Source: Synura sp. LO234KE
Lineage: Eukaryota; Sar; Synurophyceae; Synurales; Mallomonadaceae
DNA: 11,990 nt
Direction of reading: 5' to 3'
Assembly (NCBI GenBank): GCA_015143735.1
Contig: VKHC01000446.1
Coordinates: forward strand, 1 to 11,990
Both the position numbers and the translations under genes were made by a program. Positions 1 to 5,401 of this stretch are shown one piece after another. Within the stretch, counting starts at the first letter, position 1, and each line of letters opens with the position of its first letter. Below the pieces are notes generated by a model, which was not told the origin of the DNA, searched no databases, and was given only the letters and a program-made list of their open reading frames with translations.

Positions 1-1
1 T

Positions 2-1686
2 ATCATTATTACAACTGGAGTGGCTCTCTTTATGGGTGGGGGTAAATCTTCTTCCAAAACTACGGTGGATTCGAATTCCACTATTCTTGGCTTGATCATG
101 CTTTCAATATCCCTATGTTTTGACGGCGCCACCGGCGCATATGAAGACAAGTTAATGGGAAATGATCACGTTGCACCATTTGACTTAATGTATAATATTC
201 AGCTGGGAAAAGCAGTGATATCTTTCTGTGCACTTGTTGCCATGAACGACTTGCATCGTTTTTTGGGTACGATCAATGATGGAGGATTCGTGCTGGTTCT
301 CTTAGGTCTAACTGGAGCCGTCGGACAGGTATGTGTGAGTAAGATGCTACACTTCTTTAAAACTAGCGAAACTCCGCAAACCAGGAGATTGTTTCTTCAT
401 TCTTTAATCCTTTTCTTCCTAATTATTTCAAGGTCTTCGTGTTTGTCACGATATCGAAGTTTGGCGCTTTGAACTGCGCCTTGATCGGACTGGGACGAAA
501 GATCTTGAGCTTATTACTATCTTTCTTTATTTACGGGCATACAATTAATGCAATTCAGACCGTTGGTTTGGTACTGGCTGTGGTAGCGATGATAGCGAAC
601 TTCTACGAAAAGGTAACCGTCCGTTGGGCTTAGATCCGGCCTAGAGGCGCTCCTGTGGCCCTAACTTTGCTTATTTTATATTTAACTGATAATTGCACTT
701 GTTTTGCCTACTGTGTGTCGTGTGTGTGAGTAAACGGTTAGTGTACTATATCCCCCTGACACGAACTCTGTAACTGACCGTTGGTTGGGCGTGGACAGGG
801 TGGGAGCAAGCGAGATAAAGACGCAGCTAAGCTTGCATTAGAGGAGGAGGTGCAACCGTTAATGGGCGACGGTGACGTGGAGGACGAGGACGGCGGTGAG
901 AGCGAGCCTAAGGCTACGCACTGGCCTCGAGAAGGACCCATCGTAAGCTCCAGTCGAAAGGCCGCGGGAAGAGTGGAATTATCAAACGGAATCACTTCCC
1001 GTCCCGCGACGGCGCCTAAACCGTTCGTACCACCCTTCTCCATAGACTCTGACGTAGTCGAGGTGGGGGCAAAGTTGGATAATAGTATGAACGGCACCTC
1101 AGCTGTCACAGTCGTTGTGACAGTCCCAGGTCTTCACCCCGAACTCGGACACAGGTCAGTTGAAGAGTCGCACCGTAGAAGTCTCGTCGTGGGCCATGAA
1201 GAGTGCACCGGTGGAGAAGGTTCTGGTCGTCTGAGTTTGGGCGTTGGCGTGTGCGCATTGGAGGAAGAGAAGACAGTGGAGCCGGATTCCCTCGCAACCG
1301 CTTCCGGGTCACTGGAGTTCATGCCCTCGCCCAGCTCTGATAAGGCGGCGGTCCCGCTCCCTGCGGCCCATATGGGAATGGATATCGAGACCGAGGTGGC
1401 GGTGGGGGGCCGAGATCTCAATGAATTTCGAAGTCTGTCCGGTCCAACCCAACTGCCCATATCAATACCTCGGATACCAGGGCCCTTACCTGCCCGTTCA
1501 CACTCCGACAACTCCTCAAGCTCGTTTAATGCCGTTGGGAATAACCTTAACCAATATCATCCCCCCTCCACTTACGCTTCTCCTCCGCCCGCCTTGTGCT
1601 TCCATGGCACAGCGGCGGACGGGGAGAGAGTGTCCCAATCCCAATCTCTTATATATGCGATCGAAATGGAGGAATCCGCCGTATGA
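2..1686 (+). CDS. UAA-family nucleotide-sugar transporter (SLC35B/HUT1-like), 5' partial, three exons
   Basis: Exons are 2-328, 433-612 and 799-1686 (stop TGA), all joined in phase 0; the gene begins left of the window. The visible part is 464 residues. Exon 1 starts inside a membrane helix ending GVALFMGGGK, followed by helices around CFDGATGAYEDKLM and FVLVLLGLTGAVGQ. Exon 2 continues with VFVTISKFGALNCAL, the GLGRKILSLLLSF stretch and the YGHTINAIQTVGLVLAV helix, ending IANFYEK. This order (TGAVGQ, then an FG element, then RK, then a YGH-type loop) is typical of the last four helices of UAA transporters, which exchange nucleotide sugars across ER or Golgi membranes. Exon 3 encodes a 295-residue polar tail, described separately. 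The substrate cannot be read from sequence; SLC35B1-type proteins have been linked to UDP-Gal/UDP-Glc and ATP/ADP exchange. The family is clear, the tail exon less so. Confidence 0.85.
329..432 (+). other. Intron 1 of the transporter gene
   Basis: The donor is CAG|GTATGTG and the acceptor follows a pyrimidine-rich run (TTTTCTTCCTAATTATTTCAAG). Removing these 104 bp joins TGAVGQ directly to VFVFVTISKFG with no frame change, which restores the family's conserved helix boundary. Reading through adds a non-homologous segment and reaches a stop at 470-472. Confidence 0.85.
613..798 (+). other. Intron 2 of the transporter gene (possibly retained)
   Basis: The donor AAG|GTAACC is weak and the acceptor is GTGGACAG|GG. 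Removing 186 bp keeps phase 0 and fuses IANFYEK to GGSKRDKDAAKLAL. Support for splicing: the downstream frame stays open for 296 codons, has no ATG at its head, and starts with a Lys-rich then acidic stretch, as cytosolic tails of these transporters often do. If the intron is retained, the protein stops seven residues after IANFYEK, at 631-633, which is about where many family members end. Confidence 0.6.
799..1686 (+). CDS. Exon 3 of the transporter: long disordered C-terminal tail
   Basis: This exon adds 295 residues after the last helix. It opens basic (GGSKRDKDAAK), turns acidic (GDGDVEDEDGGESEP), then becomes Ser/Pro/Gly/Thr-rich to the end at EMEESAV. No domain, membrane helix or cysteine pattern is visible, so it is probably disordered and cytosolic. 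The stretch LEEEVQPLM resembles an acidic dileucine-type sorting signal ([DE]xxxL[LIM]); this is a weak motif. SLC35B1-type transporters usually end soon after the last helix, often with a Lys-based ER retrieval signal, so a tail of this size is unusual. GC content is visibly higher than in the flanks, which is also why several antisense reading frames stay open. Confidence 0.6.
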   Translation, partial: GGSKRDKDAAKLALEEEVQPLMGDGDVEDEDGGESEPKATHWPREGPIVSSSRKAAGRVELSNGITSRPATAPKPFVPPFSIDSDVVEVGAKLDNSMNGTSAVTVVVTVPGLHPELGHRSVEESHRRSLVVGHEECTGGEGSGRLSLGVGVCALEEEKTVEPDSLATASGSLEFMPSPSSDKAAVPLPAAHMGMDIETEVAVGGRDLNEFRSLSGPTQLPISIPRIPGPLPARSHSDNSSSSFNAVGNNLNQYHPPSTYASPPPALCFHGTAADGERVSQSQSLIYAIEMEESAV

Positions 1687-1940
1687 CCCGATAACTAACC
1701 TCTGTACATATAAGTGATGTTGGCTTTATGATCTGCCTCTTCGGCAACGTGGCCTTGGCGATTTGGTATTCCATACAGTCACTTTTTATTTGTATTTAGT
1801 CGGAGAAGGGGGAACTTATCGGTTCTCAACAACTCGAGAGTGTTTCGTATTTCCGGACGTAGTCGAACTAGTGCGTTCAGTATTCCTGATCGATTCTTGG
1901 CTTGTTTTTACTTGCCAAAAATATTTAATAGTTAATAAGT
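1687..1940. other. Intergenic stretch downstream of the transporter
   Basis: I see no supported gene here. Short frames on both strands lack splice support or recognisable protein sequence. The transporter's 3' UTR and polyadenylation region should lie in the first part. Confidence 0.5.
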
Positions 1941-2178
1941 ATGGGTGGTAGAAAGCAACGTCAAGGAAAGGCTGATCAAAATGAGGAACAGAACCCGCAA
2001 CCCACAATAAAGAACCGCTCCCTATCATGGACGACCAACTGGCAAGTCTCTGTTGGAATTAAGCAGTTATCGTATCTCTGTTTGGAATAAGCTAGGTTCA
2101 CAAGAAGTAAGTCGTGATTTAATCGAACGAAATCGTAGCCTTAACTTAATTTATTACATCAAAAGATATCGTGCGTAG
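1941..2178 (+). pseudogene. Small frame-disrupted coding fragment, unrecognised
   Basis: An ATG at 1941 opens a Gln/Lys/Glu-rich frame starting MGGRKQRQGKADQNEEQNPQ and closing at 2090. A second frame, open from 2011 and closing at the TAG at 2176-2178, reads more like structured protein: GRPTGKSLLELSSYRISVWN, later LGSQEVSRDLIERNRSLN. The two overlap by about 80 bases, so a one-base frame change would join a polar N-terminus to a helical segment. A perfect GTAAGT donor sits at 2108-2113 after GSQE, so part of this could instead be exon sequence. I recognise no family. It may be a decayed retroelement gag-like piece or a small unknown gene. Confidence 0.25.
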
Positions 2179-2689
2179 TCAGTCCAACTTAGATGGACCG
2201 ACCTTCAAAGTTCAAGCGCACTGATCATACCGATCATATCCTCAATGGTTAAACGCGCAAATGAACATTATTCATGAATATACATATATCTTCCATTGCT
2301 ATGTTATCATGTTGACTTGCTTTCTGTTAGATCATGATGAATAAACTCACAAACCGATGTTATTCATCATAGACGTTTATATTAGTAGTCCTCCCGTAAC
2401 TAAATAAACGTTCTTCATCTTCTCATGTCCTCCGATTCAACATCTCCTTAACAAGCAGTAGCAACAAGAGCAAGGCTAGATTATACTTTGATAATTAGAG
2501 TAAATAGTAAATCTCTCTGATAGTGCACCAAGAGTCATTTCCTTCAGGTTTTACTCTAACACGTAGCCCCCAAAACCTCATTCACACTCAGTGATCTATT
2601 GACACGTCGCTAGGATTCCGGCAAGGCCATGTCGCAAGATGCAACGCTAATTGAGAATTACAACACACTTCAATATACTATTGCCGATC
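2179..2689. other. AT-rich intergenic stretch
   Basis: No reading frame, RNA gene or strong repeat stands out on either strand. There are several ATTATTCATGAATATACATA-like AT runs but no ordered array. Confidence 0.5.
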
Positions 2690-2790
2690 CACGGTGCGCG
2701 GTAAGCCGTCATATTGTATGTCTATAGCGGTACCGCTAATAGTGGTGACTATAGCAGTCCGCTATAGCGGTGCCGCGGTACGCGGTAGAT
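2690..2790. promoter_or_regulatory. Cluster of GCGGT/ACCGC palindromes upstream of a TATA box
   Basis: AGCGGTACCGCT at 2726-2737 is a perfect 12-bp palindrome. CTATAGC at 2749-2755 and GCTATAG at 2761-2767 form a perfect inverted repeat with a 5-base spacer. CTATAGCGGTACCGC recurs 40 bp later as CTATAGCGGTGCCGC. Further GCGGT copies lie at about 2698 and 2775-2785. Such clustering about 200 bp ahead of a TATA box suggests binding sites for a dimeric regulator, but a mobile-element end or a cruciform would look alike. Confidence 0.35.
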
Positions 2791-2803
2791 TATTACACAA
2801 ATG

Positions 2804-2837
2804 AAAGGGCAAGTCCCGTGACCGAGTTGAGGGAACC
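2804..2837 (-). repeat. 34-bp dispersed repeat, copy 1
   Basis: This segment, containing GGGCAAGTCCCGTGACCGAG, matches 9270-9303 at 33 of 34 bases. The 9270 copy forms the end of the GC-rich RNase H island. Both copies are later followed by GTCGTGG (2900 and 9330 areas). Copy 1 has a TAG microsatellite in between, so it may be a heavily truncated copy of the same element. Confidence 0.6.
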
Positions 2838-2845
2838 ACTACTGC

Positions 2846-2867
2846 TAGTAGTAGTAGTAGTAGTAGT
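2846..2867 (+). repeat. (TAG)7 microsatellite
   Basis: Seven perfect TAG units, directly after the 34-bp dispersed repeat and before a CG-rich run (CGGCGCGCGCAGCGGCG). Confidence 0.9.
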
Positions 2868-2968
2868 CGGCGCGCGCAGCGGCGAGAGACAGGCAGTGCC
2901 GTCGTGGCAAACCAAGAAGAAGCGTCTTAATTAGTAGAGATTTCGCGTGGTCCCTGCCCTTGCCTACA

Positions 2969-2976
2969 TATAAAAA
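2969..2976 (+). promoter_or_regulatory. Candidate TATA box
   Basis: TATAAAAA lies about 80 bases upstream of the ATG at 3049, in the right place for a plus-strand promoter. The upstream sequence carries the GCGGT palindromes. There is no independent sign of transcription. Confidence 0.35.
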
Positions 2977-3048
2977 CGTCAGAATTTCCGGTATTCACGG
3001 TTCTTAGGAGCGAAGAAGGTCTCCACGGGGTCAACCCACAACTTAGAG

Positions 3049-3189
3049 ATGAGCGAGCAAAAAATCGTAAGAAAGTCATATTTCCATCATATAATTATCC
3101 TTAACGAAAAAAGCAACAGTATTTCCAATGCACGGAATAGAAAGGTGCAGGCTACTAATAGCTTTCACAGTATGGCACTCGTTTCTTAG
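3049..3189 (+). CDS. Short ORF or orphan first exon, unrecognised
   Basis: ATG at 3049 opens 46 codons (MSEQKIVRKSYFHH...), closing with TAG at 3187-3189. A good donor, ATC|GTAAGA, sits after the sixth codon at 3067, so MSEQKI could be a first exon. No plus-strand partner exon is found downstream, where the opposite strand is occupied by the NTPase-nuclease gene; the two ends overlap by four bases. It may be the remnant of a gene displaced by that gene, or noise. Confidence 0.2.
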   Translation: MSEQKIVRKSYFHHIIILNEKSNSISNARNRKVQATNSFHSMALVS

Positions 3190-5401
3190 CCAATTGTCGG
3201 GGGAACAAAGCCTACTCGCAAAGCCATGTAAAATTCGGAAACAAGTCCAAGGAATTCCTTTGTTTCAGTACGTCCCAGCGTGACACACCGGCCCTCAACC
3301 TTGGATTCAATATCATATGTGGTCATATATATATACGTGAAGTCACGATCTCCCATGACCTTCGTCATCTGTTTATATTGATCTCCGTCCTGAAATTCCG
3401 CACGACTTGTTTCCAGTGCATTATCCTTTTCCCTCATAGATTTCGCGTCTATGAAAATAAAGAAATCCGTCTGCTCGTTTGCAAACCGTATCTTCAGACC
3501 GACATCCCACGCTTCTCCTTGGTGAGGCAACATCAACGCTACGCGGGTTCGATTTATTACGTCCCTAACCTCCCCTTGCCGCTTCTGTCGTTTGTTCAAC
3601 TTGATCCTCATAACGCTATTTTGATCAAGCTCGCCAACCACTTCTGATATGGACCCATAAGAATCTCGGTCGGTAGCACGCAAGAAAAAAGAGGAGCTCT
3701 CATAAGACTTCACAGGTATTTCTACAGTGGGTAAATCGAAATCCTTGCTCAAAGTCAAAATAGCTTTAAAATATCCCAAATATTCTGGTGGTAGCAATTT
3801 ATCAGTTAGTGAGAGAATGGATTGTAGGCTTGTTCCAGGAGTAATTACATCTGCTGCAATTGCTACCAACTTGATCTTGAGCCAGTGATAAATAAATGTT
3901 TCTAAAACTATACCCTCTTCTATGTACTTGTCAGCAGAGAGGTGATTCCACAAAACAAAATTGTTTTTTAATTTCATCTTGTCCTCCGCTTTGCTGTATG
4001 CCTTCTGCAAGGATTCAAAGATGGCAGTGAGACCGACGTGAAGAAATTTCCTGAATCGGGACAGAGACGATTCCTTTACAGCTTCCATTACCAGCAGAAA
4101 AGACGCGCGAATATCAGACAGGGAGTGCTCCAGACTAAAGTCGAATATCGAGTTTGTGATAATACTGTTTAGGATTGCCGCTGCGAGATTTTCGTCATCC
4201 ATGCGAATTGATTGCTTCAATATGATCGCAATCAACATTCTGTCTTCGACCCAAGAATACCTCGTGCAGTACCACACTCTGACCCGCGTTAACAACGAGG
4301 TATATAAGGCTGATATAAAATTTCCGTCAATTACAGATATAGAACATCCGCGTAAAATATCATTCACGAACTGGATGAATCTTGGGACATCGTTCACTGT
4401 AGCCGCGACAAGTGTAAGCGCGTACGATTCGGTACAAGATAGTGTAGGCAGAGATTTGGCTATTCTTCGAGAATTTAGTGTTTCCACCCATATACCTGTG
4501 ACCTTGTCACAGTTTAGTCGCGGAGGAAGAACGATCGCTTCGATCGGACGACCAGAACTATTTTTCTCAGCGTATTTCGCGTACAAGCTCGAAAGAACCA
4601 ATGACGTTTTCAAAACAAAAGTGGATTGGTTATCTGACTGCAAGATGGCAGACTTATCCATCGGCACCACGATCGTGAACTGCAGAAGTGCCATTCTTAA
4701 TGTTTCAGTAGCGTCTCTTGTGCCGAACCTTTCCTGAATGAATCCCTCCATCGCGGCTACCTCGTCCACTAAGAGGATAAAAGTATCGATTGGACGATAC
4801 TCTTTCCTGAGTGCGGTGACCATCCAGACAATGAACTGCTGAATGACGTGCTTCCCACATGTCTCCTTCGAAACCGAAATAATCTCAGGCATGTATACGT
4901 TCATTTGCCTTACAACGTAGTCAAAATCCTTACCGAAATACATGGCCGCCATGCGAGCTATAACAGAAAGTGCGTATGAGTCCTCGGCGAGAACTACACC
5001 ATTCCAAAAGTCTAGGGTCTGTGATACCGACCAGCTGGAATTAAACGTAACTGCCATGACAAAGACGTTGCTGTAGTCAGGCGAGAGTAGCACATTTCGT
5101 ATTTCAGTTATGGCCCTGGTTTTCCCTCGACCACACCCAGTCACAGTAGCGAATAACCTTTTCGATCTCCCTGGCGATTCCGACGCGGCATTCATTAACT
5201 TGACCGCCACTTCAGCCGCATTGAAGTCAATGGGATGTTCACTGAACATTTCGTCCTCTCCCAAGAGATGACCTCGCTCGGCATATGGAAGCGTATGACC
5301 CTCCTTCGAGTACATCTCAGGCTGTCTGATAATCTTACAGGGCCCTTGGAACTTGGCGAAAATCCGGTTGTACAAAGACGCCAACTTGCCCGGATCTAGG
5401 C
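3186..5401 (-). CDS. Main exon: Crinkler/RHS-type P-loop NTPase plus PD-(D/E)xK-like nuclease
   Basis: One open frame of 738 codons, ending with TAA at 3186-3188. Numbering the Leu codon at 5384-5382 as 1: residues 14-23 (GPCKIIRQPE) resemble the hydrophobic-Pro segment that ends Crinkler headers. Walker A is GCGRGKT (83-89) and Walker B is TFILLVDE (201-208). A long helical region follows. The last ~120 residues look like a restriction-endonuclease fold, with Asp627 (AWDVGLKI), then Asp646-Ala-Lys648 (DFFIFIDAKS). NTPase followed by such a nuclease is the layout described for Crinkler-RHS effectors, thought to act in nuclei on DNA; that role is family knowledge, not shown here. No ATG heads the frame: a TAA lies just upstream and a splice acceptor (AATTAG|GC) sits at 5402-5403, so this is a 3' terminal exon. 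Confidence 0.88.

Noticed and set aside
738-1511. Minus-strand frames opposite transporter exon 3
   Set aside because: They are Ser/Pro/Arg-rich antisense readings of a GC-rich exon with no domain or splice support.
4156-4737. 193-codon plus-strand frame
   Set aside because: Lies wholly opposite the NTPase exon, which has clear motifs; no recognisable protein on this strand.
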